DNA of 64,000 nt from NCBI RefSeq assembly GCF_028502605.1, contig NC_079234.1:4526001-4590000 (forward strand), in the 5' to 3' direction. Shown one piece after another: positions 49,601 to 61,194 of the stretch (positions are counted from its first letter, which is position 1; each line of letters starts with the position of its first letter). The notes beneath the pieces are model-generated. The model had not been told where the DNA came from. It did not search any database and saw nothing but the letters and a program-made list of their open reading frames with translations. Source of the DNA: Trichoderma breve. Lineage: Eukaryota > Ascomycota > Sordariomycetes > Hypocreales > Hypocreaceae. Both the position numbers and the translations under genes were made by a program.

Positions 49601-51788
49601 CAATGGATTTGAGGATTCTGGCGTACATTTCGTGCAGATCACTGGGGACTTCTTCCAATATAGCCTCAACATCCTCTTTGGTAAATGCCGTTTCAAGCTC
49701 TTGAAGGACCAGACGGATCCAAATGAAGGAGCCGTTAGATTTATCAACGATTCGAGAGACCAGATCCCCGGTTTCCAAGTGCCTAAGTTGCGTAAGCCTT
49801 GCTTTGACGACGGATCGCATGTCAGCCACTTTGATGTAAACATACATAGTCAGCGGTCATGTACTCCCAGATGTTGGCAATTCGTTTCGTAGAATATATA
49901 AGAGCTTACCAGTATCCTGAGAATCGATCATCCATATTGAAACCCGCTGGCCCAATGAAAGCATGCCTTCTTGTATTTCTTGGGTATATTGGCTTGTAAT
50001 GAATACGCGAAGATGCTGGGGGATCTGTTCAAGGAGTCGAAAAATGTCCGAAGATCTGGAATACTCATCTAATCCATCAATGATCCAGAAATGGGGCGAC
50101 GGTGACTGAATATTGAATATGGTCTCTTGAAATAGCTTTCTCCATATCAGCTTGTCTGTCTGCTCTTCCCAAGACACGCCCTTTTCTTGAAGGCGAATAA
50201 TGGCCTGTCGAACTTGCGCATCTTGTAGCGCCATTTGTAAGGCCATGCTCATAAGAAGATTGGATAAGTCATGCGTATTCCCCTTTCCTCGCTTGATAAA
50301 ATAGTAGCTGCATCGTATAGACTCTCTCTGAAGATAGTCCACGATGCGGCTGCATATGACTGATTTTCCTGTTCCTATTCCAGCAACGAGCCAATAGACA
50401 GGCGGCGATTCTGGATGAAGTGTTGTCCAGTTACGGAAACCGGAGTTTTCAACGACCCAAGCACACGACTCGGGGTGCCTGCTTTCGCGATGCAGATTCA
50501 GATCATCCTCAAACGTATCGTCGACTCCCAAATAAGGACTCAGTCTGGCTTTAGCAGCCATTATAGGCGCTGTATCACACGTGAGCACAGAAGTTAGCCA
50601 TAGACACTCTTCAAATATGTATACACGTCCGAAATAACCCTTCACATCGATGCAAAGCAGCTGGATTTAGTGGATTCCTTACAGTTAGATTTGATCATCT
50701 CTACCGCACTCAGTAGTGCGTTGCGCACCTTTTTGTAATTGTGATCTGACTGATGTCTGAATTTGCAAATGGTACGATGGTCCGCGTCCATGAATGACAC
50801 GCTCTCATTATCGAACCCGAGTGTAGCAGAGTGCTTATCAACAACTAGTATATTTGAGAAATCTGACATCGGTAAGCTCTCGTAAAAAGACCAGAGATGT
50901 AGATCTGAGGCAAACTGGTGAAACGTCTCGTTCACTTCTAGCACAGGGCCTGAATTGGCCACCAGATCCTTGACATATGGCTTGGAAACTCCTGTCACTA
51001 ACAGTAAGTTTCGCAGGACTTTGCCCAGCTCGGAGCCACGATGAGGGGTAGCAAGAAAGAACATCGAATGGAATCGGCTGGCAAGATCTGCGCAGATGGG
51101 ATCTTGTCGTGCTAGGATATAAGCTTTTTTGGCCACGCATCCGCCCATGCTGTGACCAACAAACACAATACCAGCGTCGCTCCGCTTGATAAGATGGTGA
51201 TTTTTTATCTCTCCAAGTAGGGATTGGGCAAAATCATGAACTGATAATATGCTGGGCGTTCGCTCTCTCCAATCAGCTTCATAGCCAAATGTATGAATTC
51301 GAACATGCTTAAACTCTGCATCGGCCGGTAGCCAGTCCCGTGGCCAACAGCTTGGAGCAGCCGGCCCGGATGAGTCGCACCAAGTTTTTATAGAGCCTCC
51401 CCCTAGGCCATGGATGAAGATCATCTCTGCTATCACAGCACCATCTGGTGGCTCATACAGTGTGCTCAATCCAAGGGAACCTTTGCTTTTTTTGGGCTTT
51501 GGCGGAGCTTCTGGTACAGAAGGTTTGCGGCGTCTCGAAGCTAGAGAAAAGGGGGCTGGCTTTGAGAGAATGCTGCTGAGCCATGACGATTTGGTATGGC
51601 CATCTTTAGATCTTTGTGCCTGTTCCCATTCTATTTATCAGTAATACAGTCAAATGGAAAGCTACTAAGCACAAATGTCTACTGTAGACACTTTCTGTTA
51701 CCTTAGATACGCTCGGAGTAGTACCGGAGGCCGGAGCAGCAGTTATGGGCATGGATCGCTCCGTGTTAGTGACTTGGGATTGGCTCAT
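46683..51788 (-). CDS. NLR-like STAND protein: alpha/beta hydrolase, NACHT, C-terminal propeller-like region
   Basis: Predicted 1590-residue multidomain protein. Exons are 51702-51788, 50683-51619, 49910-50569, 48484-49828 and 46683-48426; phases agree. An N-terminal lipase-like alpha/beta hydrolase (about 90-340) has the oxyanion stretch IFIHGLGGG, nucleophile elbow GHSMGG (Ser186) and a late DADHRTI that could supply the catalytic His. NACHT follows, with Walker A AGIGTGKS (404-411), Walker B FWIIDGLDEYSRS and sensor-like VFITSQYT. The helical region contains ILRWITLAQRPMTIEELRGAV, typical of fungal NACHT proteins. From about residue 870 the sequence is beta-rich with degenerate WD-like repeats. 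Such proteins act in non-self recognition and regulated cell death in fungi; that role is inferred here. Codons use more A/T endings, including ATA and TTA, than neighbouring genes. Junction 4 (acceptor CAAAG at 49829) is the weakest. Confidence 0.88.
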
Positions 51789-54538
51789 GCTAAACAAATT
51801 GACCAAAAAAAATATCACTACCACAGCGAAAACATTAGAGGAGAGAAATGTATATTACACCTTCAATCTATGAACAAACAGGAGGGAGAAAAAAAAGAAA
51901 CCGGTGCGGACGATTGAATTTTATTTAACAGAGCAGAGTCGCCGGTATCTTCTGGGTAACCGCCGATGCTAGAAACATTGGTCCATATAAAATAGCCTGA
52001 GCGGCTATTGCACCAATATATTTCTGGCACCAATGCAAGATACAACCAACTGCATATTATGGTACCTACCTATGAAGCCAATCACTACCAAAAGATGTTC
52101 TTATTCTATGTGCATATCGAAGCGGAGGTATTTCTTATACAGCTATTACAGCATGTAATATTATAGACAAGAATATTACTTTAAAGATAATAACGAAGTT
52201 TGTGTTAGGCATCCCATGAAAACAACAGAAGACGAGGACATAGTGAGTGGCAAATATTTATGCCCGGCCGTATTTCTCAAAAGAGCACAATAAGTAGTTT
52301 GGAAAAGAGCAGGGTTTTGGTAGCTACCCGCTCTATGCGCATGGAAAATAGTGAAGTGATCATTTCTCAATATTTCAATCCTCTGGTAATGGAATCAGCA
52401 GCTGTCCGAAAAAAGCCATCCATGCAAATTGAAAGGGCGGTAGGGATATTCGCGTCCATCGGCTGGTGTTGCAATGATATTGGGCGAGGCATAATTGCAA
52501 AACGCCTTGCGAAATACCCAATACGGCCTGGTTATATGACGCGAAGTGAGCAGCTTGTAGAGAACACAGAAATATTGCTTGACTAAACCAGGTTTACTGG
52601 CTAAGACGCCATCTAGGAAATTGCATATGGTCATAACTGTATGATGAGTACCTAGTCATTGAGATATTGCTAGTCCACGTTTACTGGGCCTGGGATACAT
52701 GATGCAAGTTTAGCTTATACCGTAAGTAGATCAGTTAAAACAGATGAAAGCCTTCGCAGATACCAACTTTCTATTGGCAGAATGGCGGAAAACGAAACCA
52801 AAACCCGAGAGGAACATATTTCAAGGATACTCAAAAAAAAAATATGGATATTGGGGAAATGATGAATTGAGGATGTAGAGGCAAGCCAGGGCAAACAAAG
52901 GATCCAAATAAAGCACTGGTTGGTTATAATCATCATATGCGGTCATAAGCAGTGTATTTGGGGGCCTGGCATTCTACCTAGGAGGTGCACCTGTGCCATT
53001 ATGGAGTTGCTTCAATTCCACATGCAGTTTTCTCTGCGGCGCATGATTGTGTATTGTTCGGTGACGCATCCTTCAGGCGGCCAAATTCGCCTCAATGTCG
53101 ATGATAGACGAGGCAACTAAGAGAAATCGAGGGCCGTAACTCTGGAGTGAGGCAGCCGCTTCGATCTAATCGGGCACGCGACCCGCTCAGAGGCCGCTCG
53201 CTATCGCGTCAATGGGACTTCAATATAGCCTGCAGTGAAGTCCCAAATCAGCCCTAGGAATGGCCTTGAGGCATCTCGGAACCGCTTTAGACGAATCGGC
53301 AACCGCGTCTTGGCATCCCAGAGATGAGATGGAGGCCGCCTACCCGCTCTCTCACAAAGCCTAAGCGTGTCTCAACCTGGTCGGCAACAAATTGATGGCA
53401 TCTGGTTGTTTGCTGGTTGGCTGGCTTGGCCTTCGGCCTGATGCCACTTGGCCGAGCCACGGCCCAGCGAATGTGACATCTTGGCTCTTTGTATCGTCTA
53501 GTTCATTAGAAGTACAGTGACGTTTTATTCCCTCGAAGAGGGTGTTTGTGGTGTTTTACTTGCACATGTATCGTAGGCGATATCGAATGAAAATCCCATC
53601 TTGTGCTGCACAGCCACAAACATCAGCCGTGCACAGCGAATGGCTTGCTCCCTCCCTGGTAAGAATTGCCGGCCTGAACCTGTCTGCTACTGGTGCCAAT
53701 GCGCCAGGGCAAGTACTTTTGGGTGGGGGTTTGCTCGAGAGAAGAAACCCGACAGAGCACCGACTTACACAGCCGCCAGAATGCCGGTTTCTCTTTGCTT
53801 AACCCCTGGATGAGCCTCACGCTTCTGTCTAGCTGGTGCCAACTTAAGCTCGCCCACTGGAGGCCTTCAAGGTTGTGCGAGTTCTTCGTACCTTGATTGT
53901 ACAGTAGTCGGGTTGGAGATAGAAACCGACAGTCGGTTTAGCATTAGGGGCGCCCCTCTAAACGAACACATACCTCTTTACCCACCGTCAATGAGAGTAC
54001 TTGTGCGGTACTGGGCTTCGTCAACGGACTCGGGCCAGCCCAGCGTCGCGATTACCTCCATTCCTTATCCACATGCAAAATAGCCTTGCCTTGCCTTACA
54101 GCTTAGCAGCCGGCCATGGATCGTCCGCCCACCCTTTCTCCTCTGGCCCATCTCCACCATGTATTACTTTGTACAGAGCTAGTGCCCCTTTGGCTGACAG
54201 CCAGTCTGGCTAGAACCTGATGAGGGGCTGCTTGAGGTCAACGGGTCCTTACCTAGTAGGTACCTTAGTAGTAGCACTGAGAGACTGGAGTACATATTTT
54301 GCATGTCGTATTTATTCTCAGCTGCCGCTGTAGCTCCTTCAGCTCTCGCTCTGTCCCATCATCCTTTTCTTGTCGCCCCTCCCGCATCTTCTCCTCGGCT
54401 GCTTCTTGCTGCTGTTTGAATTGGGAGATATCCTCGGCCAGATCTCGGAGCAGATCGCTGGCTTGAACTGTGCTTGAATCGCAAACTCGACTTGAATACC
54501 ACTTCTCGCGTTCCAAAGATACCCCGCCAGCCTCCAAG
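51789..54538. other. Non-coding stretch between NLR gene and CaM kinase
   Basis: About 2.7 kb with no supported gene. 51.8-52.95 kb is markedly AT-rich and the rest is GC-balanced. It holds the 5' sides of both flanking genes. Confidence 0.55.
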
Positions 54539-56136
54539 ATGAGTTGTAAGTCGCATTTCTTACACCGCCGCCACTGGGACATGGCAAACTTCTATATGAG
54601 TTGAGCGCATGTGCCAGATGTGTCGCAGTTTGTGTTTATCTCAGGCGGCGTTTGCCGTCTTTCTCGTCTAAGAATCAGTTCCTAACAAGCACCGCCTCCG
54701 CATCTAGTCGCTGGCATGCTAAACCGCCTCCATGGCCAACCCGAGAGCTATGAGAAAAAGTACGATACCTGCCTCAGCCAACACCGACATTGAATTCAGC
54801 ATTAACGGCTCGATATTATAACACAGAGCAAAATACAGGTTCGGACGAACTCTCGGTGCAGGCACTTATGGTGTCGTGCGCGAGGCCGATGGCCCTACCG
54901 GCAAGGTTGCCATCAAGATCATTCTGAAAAAGAACGTCAAAGGCAACGAGCAGATGGTGTATGACGAGCTGAACCTCCTTCAGCGATTACAGCATCCTCA
55001 CATCGTCAAGTTTGTTGACTGGTTCGAATCGAGAGTACGTTTCTCGCTTAAAATAGGAGGGTATTAGGGGAGAGACTAATGCTACGGCGGTATATAGGAT
55101 AAGTTCTACATTGTCACTCAACTCGCCACCGGTGGAGAGTTGTTCGATCGAATCTGCGACCAGGGAAAATTCACCGAAAAGGATGCTTCTCAAACAATTA
55201 AGCAGGTGCTAGGCGCTGTCACCTATCTTCATCAGAACAACGTAGTTCACCGAGGTGAGTTACCAGAGATCAACAATTGTTGTACACCAACTAACTTTAT
55301 GTGCAAAGATCTAAAGCCGGAAAACCTCATCTACGTTACACAGGACGCAGACTCCGATCTGGTGCTGGCCGATTTTGGTATTGCCAAAACACTCGACAGC
55401 AAAGACGAGACTTTGAAGACGATGGCTGGCTCCTTCGGTTATGCAGCTCCCGAGGTGATGGCTAAGCAAGGCCACGGAAAGCCTGTGGATATGTGGTCTC
55501 TCGGTGTCATCACTTACACCCTGCTCTGCGGCTACTCTCCTTTCCGCAGTGAGAACCTTCAAGATCTACTCGAGGAGTGCACCAGGGGGTCCGTCATCTT
55601 CCACGAAAGGTACTGGAAGGATGTCAGTGCAGACGCCAAAGATTTTATCAACTCTCTCATTGTGCCCGACCCCAACAGCAGATGGACGGCTGAGGTTAGT
55701 CACTTTCGGAATATGATGCTATCTCGACTGGACTAATTATTGTATGAAACTGTAGCAAGCACTTGGACATATCTGGCTCAGTGGTAAGAACGCCACCGAC
55801 CACGATTTGCTGCCCGAATTGCGCAAGGCTCGCGAAGCACGCGCAAAACTCAAGCACGCCATCTTGGCCGTCAGCCTCCGAAAACGAATTGCCGAACTCC
55901 AGGATGCCGAGTCAGACTCTGACAGCGATGAGATGGCAGCTGCCAAGGATGCTATTCCTGGACAACCTGCCCCTTCTAAAACGAGCGTGTTGCGAGAAAA
56001 GGTTAAGGATGGCTCATTGTTTCGATCAGTGGCCCTGGCTGCGATAGCGGATCATGCAGCCAAGAAAGAGGCCGAAATCACAGATGAAGAGCTTGCCAAG
56101 CAGGCCAAGAGGAAGAGTTTCAATGATGAAGCCTGA
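54539..56136 (+). CDS. cmk1: Calcium/calmodulin-dependent protein kinase I
   Basis: Predicted 396-residue Ser/Thr kinase of the CaMK I group, acting in calcium signalling. Exons are 54539-54545 (7 nt), 54708-54759, 54827-55034, 55098-55254, 55309-55694 and 55756-56136. The 7-nt exon encodes MS plus one base of the next codon; the joined N-terminus [20 protein letters not shown] fits fungal CaMKs. Kinase landmarks are GAGTYGVV (P-loop), VAIKIILKK (ATP-binding Lys), HRDLKPEN rebuilt across intron 4 (catalytic loop), DFGIAK and GYAAPEV. The C-terminal part after [20 protein letters not shown] is a basic helical region ([19 protein letters not shown]), the expected autoinhibitory/calmodulin-binding segment, then an acidic linker. 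If the microexon were not used, translation could begin at the ATG at 54716. Confidence 0.93.
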
Positions 56137-56731
56137 ATATGAGCCAAGTGTCATTTGTGCGCTTTAGTTTTTCTACCTGTTTTGTTCAGTTACTTGGTCG
56201 AATTTGCCTATTATTGGACACTGCCGTTCAGTCATTCGCAACTCAGAAAAAAAAAGTTTCATTTACCCACGGGTCGAGAGCAAGAGAAGGATTTTGATCG
56301 GAAGGTGAACAAAATCAGTTGGAGATTCACAGTCAACAATATTTGTTTAGGTGTCTAACTTGCCTAATATTTCCTGATATTTATATCTGCTTTTTGCATT
56401 TTCTCGAACCTTCACTAGCATGTTTCTTGAAGTAATTCTTTGTCCTTTTATTCTATCCTGTCCAACGTAGATATCTATACAGTTTCTCCATGAATCCTGT
56501 CATAGCGAGCACACATGGCTCACTTCCAATATCTATCGATGCCCTTCGCCGCAGCTCCAAAAAGCACTAATAAACATCAAAACCCAGATAGCTCAAGTGA
56601 AACAAGACCAAATGCAATCAAACAATACAAAATGCAAAGTCCAATCAATAAATGACAACAGAACACCAATATGTAACTTTTTGCTTTGCTTTTACTTTTA
56701 CTTTTACTTTTTTCCTTTTCTCCATTTTGCC
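56137..56731. other. Convergent intergenic region
   Basis: Facing 3' ends of the kinase gene and the 400-residue gene. AT-rich, with a TTTTAC repeat near 56690-56712. No gene seen. Confidence 0.6.
56690..56712. repeat. TTTTAC repeat
   Basis: Three to four TTTTAC units just past the stop codon of the minus-strand gene at 56732. Confidence 0.8.
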
Positions 56732-58000
56732 TCAGACAATATCCGCCATGGCACTCTCCCGAAGGGCTTCATACCGTCGGAAGTCGAACCGCTGTCTCTT
56801 CCAGCCGTTGGCCCTCAGCCGCTCGATGCGCGTGCGCAGTTCTAGAGCACGCATCTCCTCACTGAGGATTTGAGTAGGCTTGGGATTCTCTGCTGCGGCA
56901 ATGTCACGCTCTAACCATTCCAGGTGAGAGGCGATTTGCCGCTGCAGGCTTGAGAGCACGGTACAGTAGTGGTGGACAGAGCGGGCGTGGAGAAAGCTAT
57001 CTGCAGTGGTAGGGGTATCAAAATAGCTATCGTCGTCGTCTGGGATAGTGCTAAACTCAGAGTTTGTGGGAGAAGGGAGTGGGAACTGCGGCCTTCCGGA
57101 CTCGAGCTGCATGGGCTGCGGGTAAAGGGCCGGAGGTTCAGGAGTAGGCTGGCGGAAGCCCCAGTCGTCATCAAAACCAAGGGTGGGAGAGTCCGGTCGG
57201 ACCAGTGGTTCGTAGCTAGACTCGTATGATGGCTCGCATGATGGCTCATAAGAGGGTACATCGCAGAAGGCGACGCGCTTCTTTGGCTTGGGCCGGCTGT
57301 TGCGGCCCTTCAGACAGCTATCCAGTGAGCTGATGGATAGTGAGGGAGATGAGATTCGTGTAGAGACTGTGGAGACTGAAGCGTCTGAACCAAAAGGAGT
57401 GTGTAGGCTGGACATTGGAGAGAGAGAGCGCGATGAGGGACGTCGCTTAGCAGCTTCATCCTCTTTGATGAGATCAGCAGCGACACGATAGTGGTGGCGA
57501 GCTTGGTGGAGGAGCTTTGTCCTGTAAGGAGAGTTGTGTTGTAGGGAGCGCACTTGCATCTCGAGAGCAGAGGCGGCATAGAAGCGGATGTAGATGAGGC
57601 ATGCAGTCTCTGGCTTGTTCTGGGAAGTGATCGTGTTAGTGAAACTGTAACAAGGCTCTCTACTGGGTCGCCCATTATATCTTACCGAGTCTTTCACGTC
57701 ATCGAGAATCTCAGTACATCGCATAGAGCATTGCCGATATTTTCGATTGGCAAAGTCCCTCTTAACCTCAGATAGAGCTTTCTTCCATTGCGCAGGTGTT
57801 GTGGGAGCTGGTTTAGGAACGATGAGAGGCTCGGGAACTACTCGTTCTCGTGCTGCTCGCCTATGCTCCACCTCGTGTGTTCTTGGTCTGTATGGTGTTG
57901 GTTCCCATGATGTGTAGTCGGACTTATCGTCTGAGAAAGAGAATGTGATTTTTGAAGGTGAAATGAGCGTGCTCATACGAAGGGGGATGAGGCCCGGCAT
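56732..58000 (-). CDS. Unknown protein with helical repeat-like N-terminal half
   Basis: I do not recognise this protein. The frame runs 422 codons; an in-frame 66-nt intron at 57620-57685 (donor GTAAGA, acceptor CCCAG) is likely, giving 400 residues. Residues 60-185 are Lys/Arg/Ala-rich and look helical, resembling a TPR or MIT-like bundle: AQWKKALSEVKRDFANRKYR, TACLIYIRFYAASALEMQVR, LHQARHHYRVAADLIKEDE. The middle is Ser/Pro-rich with tandem SYEPSCEPSYESSYEP-type repeats and a KPKKRVAF motif that resembles a PP1-docking KVxF/RVxF site. The C-terminal 70 residues (ERDIAAAENPKPTQILSEEM and onward) are predicted helical. No signal peptide or membrane span. A Pezizomycotina-specific protein is plausible. 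Confidence 0.75.
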   Translation of the reverse strand: MPGLIPLRMSTLISPSKITFSFSDDKSDYTSWEPTPYRPRTHEVEHRRAARERVVPEPLIVPKPAPTTPAQWKKALSEVKRDFANRKYRQCSMRCTEILDDVKDSVRYNGRPSREPCYSFTNTITSQNKPETACLIYIRFYAASALEMQVRSLQHNSPYRTKLLHQARHHYRVAADLIKEDEAAKRRPSSRSLSPMSSLHTPFGSDASVSTVSTRISSPSLSISSLDSCLKGRNSRPKPKKRVAFCDVPSYEPSCEPSYESSYEPLVRPDSPTLGFDDDWGFRQPTPEPPALYPQPMQLESGRPQFPLPSPTNSEFSTIPDDDDSYFDTPTTADSFLHARSVHHYCTVLSSLQRQIASHLEWLERDIAAAENPKPTQILSEEMRALELRTRIERLRANGWKRQRFDFRRYEALRESAMADIV

Positions 58001-61000
58001 TGTGAAGGAGAGTTTGTTTGTTGATGAAGATGACTCCGGCTTTTAGAACGAGGGTTTGCCGTATTGGATAGAGTATCGAGAGATCGGAAGTAGTACGTGA
58101 AAGTACAATGTCGTAGAAGCGTGGTCAAGACAGGAGAGATGATTAATAACCGGAGCGTGTATGTATAAGATAGCGAATAGCTTTGGAAGAGGAGATAGAG
58201 AGCGTAGTGGTGGATGATGAAGAGTAGTATGTATTCATGTAAAGGAAACTACTCGGGTGGACTCGAGCCGCAGTGTGAGAGAATTAAGTATACTCGTTAT
58301 GCTAATGAGAGGCAGGGAAGGGAAGAAAAGAGTGGCAGTATGCAAGACAGTAAGGATTGAAAGTTGGTAGAAACACGATTTCAAAAACCGGTCCACCAAG
58401 GGAGGGAGAGACTGCAGGTAGGGCTTTTAAAGAAGGACTGGTTTGCACAACGAGCGTGGAAATGGCGATAACAGTCGAGTATGTGAAGGAGGGCAAAGAA
58501 AAAGAAAAAAAGAGAGGAAAAAAAGCTCGGGCGCATCTGAGACTGGCAGATGCAACACAGACACCAGCCGGCATCCCGGGGGGTCTCAGAGGGGGGTTCA
58601 GAGTCCCGCCACCACGGGAAAGGCTTTTCTTTCTTTTTCCTGCCTTCATGTTTTCTCTGTTGCCTCTCGACTAGGTTCCCTTTCTTCCAATTGGTTCAGC
58701 GTCTAATGTCCCTTGCTAACAAATCGTGTTATGCCTCTTCTCGCATCGCTGTTGTGCGGAGTGCCCGTTGGTAGCAACGATGCCTCGATCTCATTGCTCT
58801 CACAACACCACGACAATAGGGACCCGGGAGCCTGGTGAAATCCCCATGCGGACTGTAGGTCGTACTGCTAACGTTCACACCCGGTCGCATCCCCTGGTCG
58901 CATCCCCCCTATCCCCCTTGCACAGCAAAATCTGATCCCGGACAGCTGCGGTAGCCGTACCGGTTGGCCGTTCTGGCAGGCTACTGGACGCCGCGCTAAC
59001 GGGCCCTCCCCCCTGGATCCCGCTTCCCCGGGCCCTTGCCTGGGAGAAATTGTGGTTCTCGCGGAATGAGCTGCTGCAGTGAAATTATGAATGACTGGGG
59101 ATCGAGTGTTGTCCGCGAGTTGTTGTATTAGTCAAAGGTTCCAGGCAGGAAATAACTGCAGTGGTGATTGTAATTACCTGGTAGCGCCCGGAAAGCATTC
59201 GCTCAGTTCCTCAGGCATTCATGTCCCGTGACAAACGTAACATGTATGCCAAAGGATTCTGGCACCGACTTTGCGCAGGTACGAAGGGATCCATGCGTCG
59301 AACCATGGCAGGCTCGACCGTTTACGCTTATCCCCAACGGAGCTGCGCTGATGAGACAAATCACCCATAGATCCAAGCAGGCAAAGGCTACTACCGTGTC
59401 TCTCTCTTTTGGAATGTACGGGTATGCACGAAATACTGTCCCGGTGTGAAACTTTTTTTTTTTTTTCCCCAGGCAGTTTCCACCTCGTGCAAGACGCGTT
59501 CTTGCTTCATGATCCAACCTCACAACGCAGGCACAAGAACCAACAAGTACACCAAAGCCCACCGTTTCGATCACCATCCAACTTCGCGAGAACGGGCCCA
59601 AGTACGGAGCATTACTCACCAAAAGAAGAAAAGCATAAAAAAAGTGAAATGAGGAAAAGAAAAACCACCGGAAGCCGGAACTGTTAACCGCGTCCAAAAG
59701 TCACCGGCCACAGTTATCCCTGCAGTACAAAGGCCGCAAAGTAAGACAAGAAACTGAAAGCCACACTTTTCTTTTTCGCCTTTTGTTACCAGTAACAGTA
59801 CAGTACTCGTACATGCAGCTATGTACTCGTACAGCTTCCGATAATTGATAGCCCGACCCGTTAGTCGGCCGTTCGCCCAGTCACAGCTTCGTTTCGGCCG
59901 CTCCATTGGCCAGTCCTTGCTCGCCGTTCTCTCTTACGATGCTGGTGCGGTGCGGCGGTTGCAGTCCGTGCTTCTTACTTCGCGCGTTTGGTGAGTGCGG
60001 CTTCGTGCCTCGTATCCATCTCAATCTCAGGTGCGAACACCCGACCAAGGGGGCCCCAAACGAAGTGCTTAGTACCTTTGTCTTTACTTCCCGTGTTCTC
60101 CGTATCACCGTGTACAAGCCGTACCGCCTCTCAAGGTTCGCGGTCTCTGCGTAACGCATCATTCCGCCAACGATGTGTTCATATTAATTACCGGGAACGG
60201 TAGATGGGGTGTCACATGTACGAGCAAATTCAGCTCTCTACCTACATCAGTGTTGGGACCGCTGGAAATTAGGCAACTCATCTTGATGAATCACACATCT
60301 GCGGAGAACCCCAAGATTTTTGTTCCGTATGAGATTAAAAATCGAGAAAAACGTGGCGTCCAAGCGGAATCCGTCCATGTCTACCACGGGACAAGCATCA
60401 GGGTTATATCCGTTTGATAGTAGTTTGTTTAATGAGATATACCCGTCCTTCGTTGCCCGGGTACCCCATGTTAGGAGAATCGTGGGCCCTTTGAGATGCA
60501 GTAGATCACAATTGGTAGCACCAAGTAGCACCAGATATGTAAATGGCTTCAGTCACGGTACTAGTTCCTTGAATACATGTATGATACTACCTAGTACGCA
60601 TGAACCGCTCAGCCGATGCCTCTCTACATCATTTCGGATGCTGCCAGACACTCCACACGGAATGAGCCATGGTAGCACTACCGCTTCAATAAGCCGTCAT
60701 CGTCTGCGAGATAACAGACTGCTCTTCCTATCAGCCAACTGCAGATCGAGAATCTATCGTGTTGGGTTCCCCCGATTTATCTCCATAACTACTAGGTACC
60801 TAGTCAACCTAACACGGTCAATTGAGAACCCAACCGCTAAGCAAGCCGCGGAGATCATGTAAATCGAATGGCTGGTTTTCTTCTTTTGCTTTCCATAACT
60901 GTGCTTTATATTCGTAGTACCACCTACTATCTATTGCCTAAAGCGTCATCTCACATGTCACATCAACTCCGTGAACTAACAGTGTGCTGTGAAAGATGTC

Positions 61001-61194
61001 ATGACGAGTATAACACTTTACATACTTGACCACTTGGCTAGGTCCGACCCTGTGGCCGACTTGCTTGTACCAGCTCCAGTCAGAGCTGGGTCCACTCCGC
61101 AGTCATCTTGTAGTTCACTATGAGGCCGTCTGGTTATGTTACTCAAATTGCGCCATTGCACGCTATTCCATTCATTCATTTTTGTCCAGATAGT
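58001..61194. other. Non-coding stretch upstream of the unknown gene
   Basis: About 3.2 kb. The left end is promoter and leader of the gene at 56732-58000; the right end is the 3' flank of hts1. Two TACTCGTAC motifs lie at 59804-59812 and 59824-59832. The 180-codon frame at 60320-60862 begins at TTG, not ATG, and has no recognisable domain. Confidence 0.55.

Noticed and set aside
54265..54582. 105-codon minus-strand frame with CKKC and a coiled-coil-like stretch
   Set aside because: It overlaps, antisense, the start exon and donor of the CaM kinase gene, which has stronger support. It is also close enough to be a mirror of leader sequence. It is not excluded, but I would not annotate it without transcript data.
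60320..60862. 180-codon plus-strand frame
   Set aside because: It opens with TTG rather than ATG and has no recognisable domain; an equally open frame lies antisense.
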